A stretch of DNA of 64,000 nucleotides from an uncultured Lachnospiraceae bacterium (GTDB lineage: Bacteria; Bacillota; Clostridia; Lachnospirales; Lachnospiraceae). A program made the translations under genes and the position numbers. Every line of letters begins with the position of its first letter. The first letter of the stretch is position 1. Under the pieces are notes generated by a model. The model searched no databases, was not told the DNA's origin, and saw only the letters and a list, made by a program, of their open reading frames with translations. This document shows positions 55,555 through 63,808 of this stretch, piece after piece. Location of the stretch: assembly GCA_900315945.1 (NCBI GenBank), contig ONAZ01000009.1:17569-81568 (forward strand), read 5' to 3'.

Positions 55555-56211
55555 ATCAACAAACCAAGACAAACTAAATCACTTAATTAAGTGATTAAGG
55601 TTGATAGATAGGATGTAAAAGTATTGTGGAAGGTTTATACCAGCGATGAAGTAAAGATATCGTGGACAATACTTTTAGATTAATAAAATGACTGATAGTT
55701 GACCTAGAATTAAAAGATATAAACTTAATATAGTAGTAAATGTAGTATAGTAAAAAAGCGGTTATCAATTAGTGAGGATTAGATGAATCGCAATAAACTT
55801 TAAATTCTAGGTTAACAGGTCATTTAAAAGAAGCCTATCGAATAACCAATCCATAAGGAGAGGTTATATAATGAGATTCTTAAGAAAAGGAGGTACGGAC
55901 CACCAGCATAAGTAATTGGTAAAACGGAACCAGGCTCAACTGGTATATGTTGAGATCTTATTCGACGAAGATGCAAATCCAACTTTTAGATAGAAGCTAT
56001 TTAAGCTGTGCCGTAGGGCGAGAGAGTGAAGTTAAAAGGAATGAAGCAAAGGGAATTGAGTAAGAGAAAAAGATTTGATTTAATATAGATTAATCGAACT
56101 TAATAAAAATTTTATAGAAAGGTGGTACAGTCCATTGGACAGTATTGAGAACTCAAAATAAGAAGGGGTATCCTGATTGGTGACGAGAAAGCCAGCAAGA
56201 TATCCCTTCTT
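55555..56211 (+). ncRNA. candidate large structured noncoding RNA (about 660 nt)
   Basis: No protein frame of useful length covers 55273-56238, yet a strong promoter reads into it. Paired segments seen on the plus strand: TATCAAC/GTTGATA (55554/55600) enclosing AATCACTTAATTAAGTGATT; AAAAGTATTGT/ACAATACTTTT (55617/55666); AAATGAC/GTCATTT and GTTGACCTAGAATT/AATTCTAGGTTAAC (55686-55825); CTCAAC/GTTGAG; long-range ACCACC/GGTGGT (55899/56121); and a 13-bp closing helix AAGAAGGGGTATC/GATATCCCTTCTT (56160/56199). A 14-codon frame at 55871 has AAGGAGAGG before it. Class unknown; length and architecture recall ROOL, GOLLD or OLE RNAs. Confidence 0.72.
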
Positions 56212-56238
56212 AATGTTGTAACATTATTCCTTATTTCA

Positions 56239-57108
56239 TTACCACGAAATCAATTCATACCCATCTTCTGTTACAAGAATCTGGTATTCCCATTGAGCAG
56301 ATGGTTTGCCATCTAAGGTAGACACTTCCCATCCGTTAATAGGATCAGTCTTAATAGTATGTTTGCCCATATTAACCATAGGTTCAATGGTAAACATCAT
56401 ACCAGGAACCATAATCATTCCTTCTCCCCTATTAGACACATAACTAACCCAAGGATCTTCATGGAATTCAAGTCCCACACCATGTCCACCAATTTCTCTA
56501 ACTATGGTATAACCATTATCGTGTGCATATTCCTTAATTGCAGCACCAACATTTCCAATAGGTTCCCAAGGTTTAACTTCCTTAAGTCCAATATCGCAGC
56601 ATTCTTTTGCCACCTTAACAAGCCTTTTCTTCTCCTCAGACACATCTCCTATCATGAACATTCTTGATGAATCTGAGAAGTATCCATCTAGAATTGTAGA
56701 ACAATCTACATTAATGATATCTCCAGACTTAAGGACCACATCCTCTCTGGGAATACCATGACAGACCTGCTCATTAACCGATGTACATACACTCTTAGGA
56801 AATCCATCATAATTAAGAGGAGCACATATGCCCCCCATCTTAGTCGTAACATCACTTACAATGTCATCTATCTCTTGAGTTGTCATTCCTTCACATATTT
56901 TCTCAGCAACGGCATCAAGGGCAGCCATATTAATCTTGGCGCTCTTCTTGATACTCTCTACTTCCACTGGCACCTTAATTAGATCGTGATCTGGGACCTC
57001 ATATCCCTGATTATATAGTGAATTAAGCTTATTATCAAAAGCCTCATGACACTGTTTATACTTCTTACCACTTAGACACCAACATGGTGAATTTCTTCCT
57101 ATCTTCAT
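56239..57108 (-). CDS. map: methionine aminopeptidase, SEC-C-containing type
   Basis: 289 residues. N-terminal SEC-C zinc motif (NSPCWCLSGKKYKQCHEAFD) then the pita-bread fold: HGIPREDVVLKSGDIINVDC (metal Asp), SDSSRMF, GHGVGLEFHEDP with the catalytic His, and MMFTIEPMV. Removes initiator Met at the ribosome; the zinc motif probably docks it there, as in SecA. It is not in the usual site after adk in this window. Convergent to the ncRNA. Confidence 0.95.
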   Translation of the reverse strand: MKIGRNSPCWCLSGKKYKQCHEAFDNKLNSLYNQGYEVPDHDLIKVPVEVESIKKSAKINMAALDAVAEKICEGMTTQEIDDIVSDVTTKMGGICAPLNYDGFPKSVCTSVNEQVCHGIPREDVVLKSGDIINVDCSTILDGYFSDSSRMFMIGDVSEEKKRLVKVAKECCDIGLKEVKPWEPIGNVGAAIKEYAHDNGYTIVREIGGHGVGLEFHEDPWVSYVSNRGEGMIMVPGMMFTIEPMVNMGKHTIKTDPINGWEVSTLDGKPSAQWEYQILVTEDGYELISW

Positions 57109-57128
57109 TACTTTTCCCTTTAAAATGT

Positions 57129-57869
57129 TTATTTATCTTTCTTTACTTCATCTGGTCCGTTAACACCATTTATATAATTAATTTTATCATGATGAATTGT
57201 AATCTCACCAAACTCTAACTTCTTATAATTATCATCTATCTCTATTTTGTAATCATTCTTAATCATGTTGTTATATTCATAACCATCATAATTATACTCG
57301 AAATAATTAACACCTTTTTCTGCGACAAGCTTTCCTTGATACTTCTCCCCTAATGCAATTTGCTCAATAGTCTCATTAATGAAATCTCTTGATACAGGCA
57401 TATTATTCTTCTGCTCATCTAACAGATCTTCCCAGAAATCATTCTGACTATTAACAAGCTTTGCCTTCTCTTCTTCATTTAATGTAATGTTGTTTTCTTT
57501 GGCAAGGTCATACATTATCCTATCATGTATCGCCATATTCATGGCTGTATTTCTAGCAGAAACAGAGACAAATTCTCCATTAAGATATGTATTCCACCAA
57601 TCTTTAGTTGACTCAGGATTGTAAATCTGCGCTTCCTTCTCAACCTTCTCTTCTTCATAAAGCACATAAAAAGAGAGATCCTTATAGTAAAGTTTCTCTC
57701 CATTAATTGTCGTAGCAACATCATCAAGATGCTCAGAGAATATAAAAGCCTCCTTAGACTTAAATCCTCTGTAGCATACAAAGACAATTATCGCCACGAC
57801 TACTATTGCAATCGGAATAAATATAAATAATTTTTTCTTAGAACTAGTTTTCTTAGCTTTATGGTCCAT
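57129..57869 (-). CDS. membrane-anchored SurA-N-like protein
   Basis: 246 residues, one N-terminal membrane helix (KKLFIFIPIAIVVVAIIVFV) after a Lys-rich start. The rest is helical: VATTINGEKLYYKDLSFYVL and MAIHDRIMYDLAKENNITLN match the start of SurA/PrsA-type chaperone regions, but there is no rotamase domain. Probable extracytoplasmic folding factor or its remnant domain. Located between map and an NlpC/P60 hydrolase. Confidence 0.7.
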   Translation of the reverse strand: MDHKAKKTSSKKKLFIFIPIAIVVVAIIVFVCYRGFKSKEAFIFSEHLDDVATTINGEKLYYKDLSFYVLYEEEKVEKEAQIYNPESTKDWWNTYLNGEFVSVSARNTAMNMAIHDRIMYDLAKENNITLNEEEKAKLVNSQNDFWEDLLDEQKNNMPVSRDFINETIEQIALGEKYQGKLVAEKGVNYFEYNYDGYEYNNMIKNDYKIEIDDNYKKLEFGEITIHHDKINYINGVNGPDEVKKDK

Positions 57870-57887
57870 ATACTATTTCTTATACAA

Positions 57888-58985
57888 TTAGATTAAACGT
57901 CTTATAGCAATTATAGGCTTGCAGTTAACTGCTCTTCCACTAGTTATTCCAGCTCTTGAACTCTGAGCTTCAACAATTCCGCCACTTCCATCATATATTC
58001 CCACATGACCAGAATATACAACAACGTCACCAGCTTGCATATTCTCATAGCTTACTTCCTGACCTACTGTAGCAAATCCATCAGATGTTAATCTTCCATA
58101 ATCAACACCGAAATGCTGGAATACTCTATATACAAATCCAGAACAATCACATCCTTCTGTTAGTGAAGTTCCGCCCCACTTATATGGATTACCCACAAAT
58201 TGAGAAGCATAAGCTACAACTGCTCCACCACCAGTTCCTGATACAGGTGCAGGATTCTTATTGCCACCTGATACGCTAGATGAATTAGCCTGTTTAGATG
58301 GTGTAGAATTTGATGCCTGGTTAGCTGCTGCCTGTCTTGCAGCAAGTTCTCTTGCTTTAGCAAGTTGCGTATCGAAATCAGCAACCTGTGACTTCTTCGT
58401 AGAAATCATAGTATCAAGAGACTTCTTCTGTGCAGATAACTTGTTCTGTTGAGATTGAAGTGCAACCTTCTCTTGCTCAAGTCCTGCCTTAAGTGATTCC
58501 ATCTGCTTAATCATTGACTGATACTCATCTAGTTGATTTCTATCATATTCATATACCGTATTAGCATATTCAACTTTATTAATGAATTCTGACAAACTTC
58601 CTGACTCAAGGAAAATAGTGATAATATTATCATCACCTTTCTCATACATATACTTCATACGAACTTTCATCTCTTCGTACTTCTTGTCAGCTTCCTTCTG
58701 AGCTTCCTTCAAGTCTGCTTCTGCATCAGCAATATCAGCATTCTTATCTGATATATCAGCTTCCAACTCATTAATATTAGTAAGAATTCCAACAAGTTCC
58801 TGATCTAGGGACTTTATTTCATTCTGTAATTGTTGCTTTTCTTGTGTAATCTGCGTTACCGACTTAGCCGCAAATGCAACATTAGAAGATGCTACTACAA
58901 GCACCAACGTAAGAGCAAACGCAACGCCTTTCGATATACTCTTCTTGTTAATGGAACGTGTAATTGGGGTTATTAATCTCTTCAT
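57888..58985 (-). CDS. secreted NlpC/P60 cell-wall hydrolase with coiled coil
   Basis: About 365 residues. Signal peptide with GVAFALTLVLVVASSNVAFA, an N-terminal coiled coil (about 40-240; TQEKQQLQNEIKSLDQELV), a Ser/Asn linker, and an NlpC/P60 domain: catalytic Cys in TEGCDCSGFVYRVFQHFGVD, His in YSGHVGIYDG. Cuts peptide links in peptidoglycan, probably at the septum. The N-terminal coiled coil resembles the FtsEX-regulated hydrolases (PcsB/CwlO type). The ATG at 58985 with AAAGGGAAG upstream is preferred. Confidence 0.92.
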   Translation of the reverse strand: MKRLITPITRSINKKSISKGVAFALTLVLVVASSNVAFAAKSVTQITQEKQQLQNEIKSLDQELVGILTNINELEADISDKNADIADAEADLKEAQKEADKKYEEMKVRMKYMYEKGDDNIITIFLESGSLSEFINKVEYANTVYEYDRNQLDEYQSMIKQMESLKAGLEQEKVALQSQQNKLSAQKKSLDTMISTKKSQVADFDTQLAKARELAARQAAANQASNSTPSKQANSSSVSGGNKNPAPVSGTGGGAVVAYASQFVGNPYKWGGTSLTEGCDCSGFVYRVFQHFGVDYGRLTSDGFATVGQEVSYENMQAGDVVVYSGHVGIYDGSGGIVEAQSSRAGITSGRAVNCKPIIAIRRLI

Positions 58986-59001
58986 ACGCTTCCCTTTCTT
59001 T

Positions 59002-59484
59002 CTAGTTCTTTGCAGTTTTTCTTTCAAATAATGTCTCTCTTAAAGCAATACATTTATCTGCAACACATAGAATTAAAGCTTCTCTACTCTTTGGTACCTT
59101 AGTAATATTAAGTGGCCACATATGTGAAACTATAATGCTATGCATCTTATCATTAATATCAAAAAACTTTCTTGCATTATCAGCAGCAAGTTTTGAGTGC
59201 GTAAATCCATGTTTTGTTGTAAATTTACGAATAGGAATCTTCGGCTCTTTATGCCAATCATATAAGAAAAAATCATGGAGAAACGCAGCTGGAATAAGCT
59301 CTTTCTCATTAGCATGAAGATGTAACTTCTTATTGATAAGATAGCTAAGCTTAGCTACTCTATGACAATGATCATATGTTGTAATATCTCCATGTTGAAC
59401 AAATGTCTTCATCTTATCAACCATTGGATGACCATCATAATCGCTAATTAATTCTTTGAACTTCTTCAAGTCATGATTCTTCAT
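59002..59484 (-). CDS. HD-domain phosphohydrolase
   Basis: 160 residues with the HD metal site: HCHRVAKLSYLI, AAFLHDFFLYD, HSIIVSHMWPLN. Acts on a nucleotide or other phosphoester; substrate unknown. It lies 16 bases upstream of the NlpC/P60 gene. Confidence 0.88.
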   Translation of the reverse strand: MKNHDLKKFKELISDYDGHPMVDKMKTFVQHGDITTYDHCHRVAKLSYLINKKLHLHANEKELIPAAFLHDFFLYDWHKEPKIPIRKFTTKHGFTHSKLAADNARKFFDINDKMHSIIVSHMWPLNITKVPKSREALILCVADKCIALRETLFERKTAKN

Positions 59485-59570
59485 ATATAGTCCTCATATA
59501 TTATAACACATTTCCAAAAATTAAACCTTAACATAACAATTATACATTTAAAATGTTACGAATATGTGTC

Positions 59571-61472
59571 CTAATTATTGGCTTTAATAAATTCAACAAA
59601 CTCATCTTTAGGAACAGGTTTAGAGAAATAATATCCTTGTATATAGTCGCAACCAATTTTCTTAAGATAATCGTATTGCTCCTTGGTCTCAACACCTTCG
59701 GCTACAACTTTAGAATCCATAGAATGAATTACATTCTGCAACTTCTCGAATACATTCTGAAGTCTTTCTTCACTAGAAGAATATTGTGTCATCTCCTTAT
59801 CGAATTTGACAATTCTAAAATCAGATGTAACCATCCTCTCTATATTAGCATATCCAGTTCCGAAATCATCAAGGGCCAGTGAATATCCCTTTTCACCGAG
59901 GGTTTCAAGATTACGCTTGAATACTGTAGGAGAATAATTAGAAGCAGTCTCAGTAACTTCAAGACATAGGTACTTCGGATCAATATTATATTTATTAACT
60001 ATATTATCAACATTTTCAATAAAATCCTTCTGCAAACATTGGATTACAGAAAGGTTAAGTTCTATATAACGAAGACCAAGCTCTTCCATATCATTATCAG
60101 CAATGAATTGACATACAGTTTCAAGGACATAATTACCAATTGCCACAACCGTACCATTATTCTCAGCAATTGGAATAAACTCTGCAGGAGAAATCGAACC
60201 AAGCTCAGGATCTGTTAGTCGAACAAGAGCCTCTGCCGTCATAAATGTATCATCCTCTAGAGAATGTATCGGTTGATAGAAAACCTGAAATGAGTTATTT
60301 CTAAGACCACGTTCTATTGCATTTTCCACAAGCTTAATACGTATGTGCTCATTAATATGTAACTCATCAATATCAATTACACCGCCTGCAGTTCTCTCCA
60401 TTCTATTAAAATGACGAATAAGCGCAGACATGTTCTCTGCATCATCTGTATCCTTAGGACAATTAATATATGTCATAAGAATATCACATGAAATATCAAG
60501 ACCTTCGATATTCCAACTATCACTCAACTCATCATATAACCTGCGCGTTAATTCATCCGTCTTATCAATCTCGGTGTTAAGAATTGCAATTGTAGACTCA
60601 CTAATTCTAAAGCATCTTCCAAGCCTGAATTGATTCCCAACATAAGCTGCTATATTTCGTGAAAGAGCCTTAGTATTCTCGTGACCAAAAGTATCTGATA
60701 AAGCATCGAAATTAGTAATCCTAATTAGAATTATGGAAAATGGATAATTGTTCCTTGCCATCCTAGTTCCAACTTCTAATAGATATTCCTTGCCAACTAA
60801 GTTGGTATCCTCTTCGATTGCAACACGACCGTGCTCCTCAAAGAAGTACATAACAAATGCTGACATAGAAATAGTAAAGCTTCTTACTATAACTTCAGGC
60901 CAAATAAGCTGACATATGATTGTAGCAACATTTACAATTGCCACAAGACTTATCATAATAATAAAAGACCTGCTAAGAACATGTCTCTTCCTTATGGTAT
61001 AGATAATAGCCCATGTAAAATATAATGTAGGAACAAGACTAGTTAGAAAATACAGTGGCCCTGTTACATATCCTGTCTCTACAGAATAATAAAATACTGT
61101 AGAGAAAAATGGAGTAATAACAATAAGTACTGTACAAATTGCAAGAGGCACATACAAAAGCACCTTCCTTATTAATGAGCGAGTCTCACTCATCTCAACC
61201 TGTGAAATGACATACATCAAAAATAAGAATGTTACCGTTGCATGAACAAGGAAGAATAACATATTTACCACATAAACTAAAACAACGCTCATTCTGTTAT
61301 CTATAACATATGTTCTTAAAATATCTAAAATTGGTATTAGGCATGATACGGCAGTCAAATAGCATAGTACTCTAAATTTATAGTCCATTATATGCTTTGT
61401 AGATACCACCATAGCTATTAACATAACAAAGGCTATAATGCTTGCAGCATCAAAATAATAATTTAAAACCAT
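59571..61472 (-). CDS. 7TM-GGDEF(degenerate)-EAL cyclic-di-GMP phosphodiesterase
   Basis: 633 residues. Seven or so membrane helices (1-205), then a GGDEF-like domain whose active-site loop is replaced (FRISESTIAIL), so no cyclase activity is expected, and an EAL domain with intact motifs: AEALVRL, LNLSVIQCLQ, LALDDFGTGYANIERM, VVAEGVETKEQYDYL and QGYYFSKPVP. Predicted to degrade c-di-GMP, controlling motility or adhesion. Similar N-terminal type to the partial gene at the left edge. Confidence 0.93.
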   Translation of the reverse strand: MVLNYYFDAASIIAFVMLIAMVVSTKHIMDYKFRVLCYLTAVSCLIPILDILRTYVIDNRMSVVLVYVVNMLFFLVHATVTFLFLMYVISQVEMSETRSLIRKVLLYVPLAICTVLIVITPFFSTVFYYSVETGYVTGPLYFLTSLVPTLYFTWAIIYTIRKRHVLSRSFIIMISLVAIVNVATIICQLIWPEVIVRSFTISMSAFVMYFFEEHGRVAIEEDTNLVGKEYLLEVGTRMARNNYPFSIILIRITNFDALSDTFGHENTKALSRNIAAYVGNQFRLGRCFRISESTIAILNTEIDKTDELTRRLYDELSDSWNIEGLDISCDILMTYINCPKDTDDAENMSALIRHFNRMERTAGGVIDIDELHINEHIRIKLVENAIERGLRNNSFQVFYQPIHSLEDDTFMTAEALVRLTDPELGSISPAEFIPIAENNGTVVAIGNYVLETVCQFIADNDMEELGLRYIELNLSVIQCLQKDFIENVDNIVNKYNIDPKYLCLEVTETASNYSPTVFKRNLETLGEKGYSLALDDFGTGYANIERMVTSDFRIVKFDKEMTQYSSSEERLQNVFEKLQNVIHSMDSKVVAEGVETKEQYDYLKKIGCDYIQGYYFSKPVPKDEFVEFIKANN

Positions 61473-61532
61473 TTCTCTTCCTCTAGATTCTATAATCGTA
61501 CAGAGTAATTATACCAAAATCTTCACAAAAAA

Positions 61533-61564
61533 AACACATTTAATTTATATTAATTAAATGTGTT
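61533..61564 (-). terminator. intrinsic terminator of the LMW-PTP gene
   Basis: Perfect 13-bp stem AACACATTTAATT/AATTAAATGTGTT with 6-base loop, followed on the minus strand by TTTTTTGTG. Confidence 0.85.
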
Positions 61565-61618
61565 AAAAAAACAATCTAATAATTCATGAATATTGTACAA
61601 ATTTCAATGCTTAAGCCC

Positions 61619-62128
61619 TTATAGTTTACTAGTTTCATACCCAAGATATTTCAATAAATTAATGCACGCGTGTCTAACATCTTCATAGGTTGCAACAAAA
61701 TCTCCCGTATACCAAGGATCAGCAATATTTCGTCCTGTCCTAGTTGGAATATCAAGCATCAGCTTAATCTTATCTTCTGTATCGGGACCTGTTATTCTTA
61801 TAACATTTCTTATGTTGGCAGAATCAGCACAGAGCAAATAATCATACTTATTGTAGTCAGCCTTCGTTATCTGCCTTGCCCTCTTGCTGGAGAAATTCGT
61901 GTAAGGAGTTCTTCCAACCCCCTGCTTTCTAAGCATCTCTTTGGCAGGAGGATATATGGGGTTTCCTTCTCCACCCCATATTTCTTCAGAACTGGTGGCA
62001 GCTGATTCTATTATGAAATCGTCCTTAATGCCAAGCTTCTCCACCATGTCCTTCAGTACAAATTCTGACATTGGAGAACGGCAGATATTGCCGTGGCAGA
62101 TGAATAGTATCTTTGTTTTCTCTTTCAT
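61619..62128 (-). CDS. low molecular weight protein-tyrosine phosphatase
   Basis: 169 residues: catalytic loop ICHGNICRSPMS (Cys11, Arg17) and the general-acid loop NIADPWYTGDF. Dephosphorylates tyrosine on proteins, in Gram-positives often of the capsule kinase system; no such kinase is in the window. Monocistronic. Confidence 0.92.
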   Translation of the reverse strand: MKEKTKILFICHGNICRSPMSEFVLKDMVEKLGIKDDFIIESAATSSEEIWGGEGNPIYPPAKEMLRKQGVGRTPYTNFSSKRARQITKADYNKYDYLLCADSANIRNVIRITGPDTEDKIKLMLDIPTRTGRNIADPWYTGDFVATYEDVRHACINLLKYLGYETSKL

Positions 62129-62144
62129 ATCTTATTAAATGTTG

Positions 62145-62333
62145 TTAAAAGCTCGAAATTACGCGATTTATGGAGAGTTTTGCTATTTGACTTAAATTCG
62201 CCACTCTTAGCATTTCTCCACTATGTAATTTTCTTCCTTTATTATCCTTTCTCTTAATTTGTATTCTATTACCGTTTCTCAATATAAAGTCTGCATGTGG
62301 ATTATCTGATACTATTGTCCGTAACCTGTGCTC
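62145..62333 (-). pseudogene. possible coding remnant, no start
   Basis: 62 open codons ending TAA with protein-like content (NPHADFILRNGNRIQIKRKD, GEMLRVANLSQIAKLSINRV), but with an in-frame stop upstream, no start codon, and no ribosome binding site. I do not recognise it. Could be a gene end cut by a past rearrangement next to the Fic/AbiE locus. Confidence 0.3.
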
Positions 62334-62374
62334 CTATGTCGCCCGCTTTAGGCATATCCTAAAACCTCAAAATC

Positions 62375-62401
62375 CACTTGTGGTCAATCTGACCACAAGT
62401 G
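62375..62401 (-). terminator. intrinsic terminator of fic
   Basis: Perfect 12-bp stem CACTTGTGGTCA/TGACCACAAGTG with three-base loop; GATTTTGAGGTTTT follows on the minus strand. 30 bases past the fic stop. Confidence 0.78.
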
Positions 62402-62430
62402 ACTTACTTCCAATAAAATAAGTTCAATAA

Positions 62431-63486
62431 TCAAACAAGTGCATCTTTTCTTACGTAATAAGTGCCCCTGCCACGTCCTCGACGTTCAAGCACTTCCTCA
62501 TTTACAAGTGCTGTTAACGAGTTTTCCACCGATGCACGCCCTAGCTTTGGGCACATTTCCATTATTTCACTTTTGGTAAACTTGCCTATTTTTTTATAAA
62601 CGGCAGCTCTTACCTGTTCAATTGCAGGTTCCTTTATATCAATAATTTCAATTCGCTCCTCAAAATCTTTATAAGCTGCAATTATGGTCTTTAGTATATA
62701 CTTGATAAAAGGAGTCGGATCATCTTCTCCTTCATGCCAACCATTTTGGCTCATGTTAAGCGAGTCATAATACAAGTCTTTTAAGTCAGCTATCTTTTTT
62801 TCTAAAGATACATATCTACCCACAACATAACCAGCTCTATAGAGTAGCAATGTTGTCAACAATCTACTCATTCGTCCATTGCCATCATTAAAAGGATGCA
62901 CACATAGAAAATCATGAATGAATATTGGTATTAAAAGTAATGTATCTACTTCTTCGGTAGCAGACACTCTATTAAACTCTTCACATATTCTATCAATAGC
63001 AATAGGTGTCTCTAAGGGACTAAATGGTTCAAATATAACATGTTCAATGCCATTTTCATCCCTGGCAACAATGTGGTTATCACTGTTTTTAAAATGACCG
63101 CCTATACTTCTGTTGGAAAAACGATAAAGATTCTGGTGTAACTGAAGAATATAATTTGAAGAAATTGGAATATACTCATAACTTTCATGAATCATATCCA
63201 ATACAAATCGATAGCCAGCAATCTCCTCTTCATCACGATTCTTTGGTGTGGTTTTTGACTGCATCAATTGATTCAATCTTGTATTTGAAGTAAAAATTCC
63301 CTCAATCGCATTTGAACTCTCAGTACTTTGAACCTTAGCCACTTCAACTAGCTTATCTAAGACAGCTGGTTTCTGAGTTAAATGCAGTTCCTGCCTTCCT
63401 CTATATTCATGTATACCTGAGACTAAACCTAAAATTTCACTATCCCATTTGTAATCTTTATACTTACTGTAATTAAATTCTCGCAT
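62431..63486 (-). CDS. Fic-domain AMP-transferase family protein
   Basis: 351 residues. Fic core HPFNDGNGRMSRLLTTLL has the catalytic His and all residues for nucleotide transfer. The N-terminal helix holds the inhibitory motif S-x-x-x-E-G (Ser58-Glu62-Gly63 in SSNAIEG), so it is class II and self-inhibited. A C-terminal winged helix (KKIGKFTKSEIMEMCPKLGR) may bind DNA and autoregulate. It lies in a three-box operator promoter region next to a broken AbiE locus. Confidence 0.92.
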   Translation of the reverse strand: MREFNYSKYKDYKWDSEILGLVSGIHEYRGRQELHLTQKPAVLDKLVEVAKVQSTESSNAIEGIFTSNTRLNQLMQSKTTPKNRDEEEIAGYRFVLDMIHESYEYIPISSNYILQLHQNLYRFSNRSIGGHFKNSDNHIVARDENGIEHVIFEPFSPLETPIAIDRICEEFNRVSATEEVDTLLLIPIFIHDFLCVHPFNDGNGRMSRLLTTLLLYRAGYVVGRYVSLEKKIADLKDLYYDSLNMSQNGWHEGEDDPTPFIKYILKTIIAAYKDFEERIEIIDIKEPAIEQVRAAVYKKIGKFTKSEIMEMCPKLGRASVENSLTALVNEEVLERRGRGRGTYYVRKDALV

Positions 63487-63499
63487 AGCGTTTCTCCTT

Positions 63500-63549
63500 A
63501 TCGCCTAAATTATATCATATATTAGGCGATTATCAATAGTTTAGGCGAT
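63500..63549 (-). promoter_or_regulatory. fic promoter with three TTAGGCGAT boxes
   Basis: On the minus strand TTGATA (63531-63536), 16-base spacer, TATAAT (63509-63514). The 9-mer TTAGGCGAT occurs at 63522-63530 and 63541-63549 and inverted at 63500-63508, around and between the promoter boxes. A repressor binding there would block transcription. Confidence 0.75.
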
Positions 63550-63577
63550 TATTCAACTTTTTTTCGGAGCTGGCAAT

Positions 63578-63808
63578 TCATCCACCATCGCATTTAGTAA
63601 CACATTCAGGAAATCTATTAATCGCATGATGGCATTTTGATAATGAAGTTCCACCCTTAAAGACGCAACCAGGCTCCTTTAGCGCTAACTGTTTCAGAAT
63701 CATCGTAACATAATAATCCTTTTCGACAATGGATACCGGCACTCCTAATTCATTAGAAACAGCATTTAAAACAGCTTCAAATTGTTCTCTATCCTTGTGT
63801 AATAGCAT
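63578..63808 (-). pseudogene. truncated AbiEii-type nucleotidyltransferase toxin
   Basis: 76 codons from ATG at 63808. SNELGVPVSIVEKDYYVTMI and CVFKGGTSLSKCHHAINRF match the start of AbiEii/AbiGii toxins up to the catalytic GGTSLSK motif, but the following Asp-containing D-x-D stretch is lost and the frame ends after CVTKCDGG. A full toxin has about 230-300 residues. Truncated by deletion near the fic promoter. Confidence 0.78.

Noticed and set aside
55273..56238. RNase P RNA, tmRNA, SRP RNA or a group I/II intron in the gap between secA and map
   Set aside because: None of their conserved cores (for example GAGGAAAGTCC, the tmRNA CCA-ended acceptor, or intron domain V) was found.
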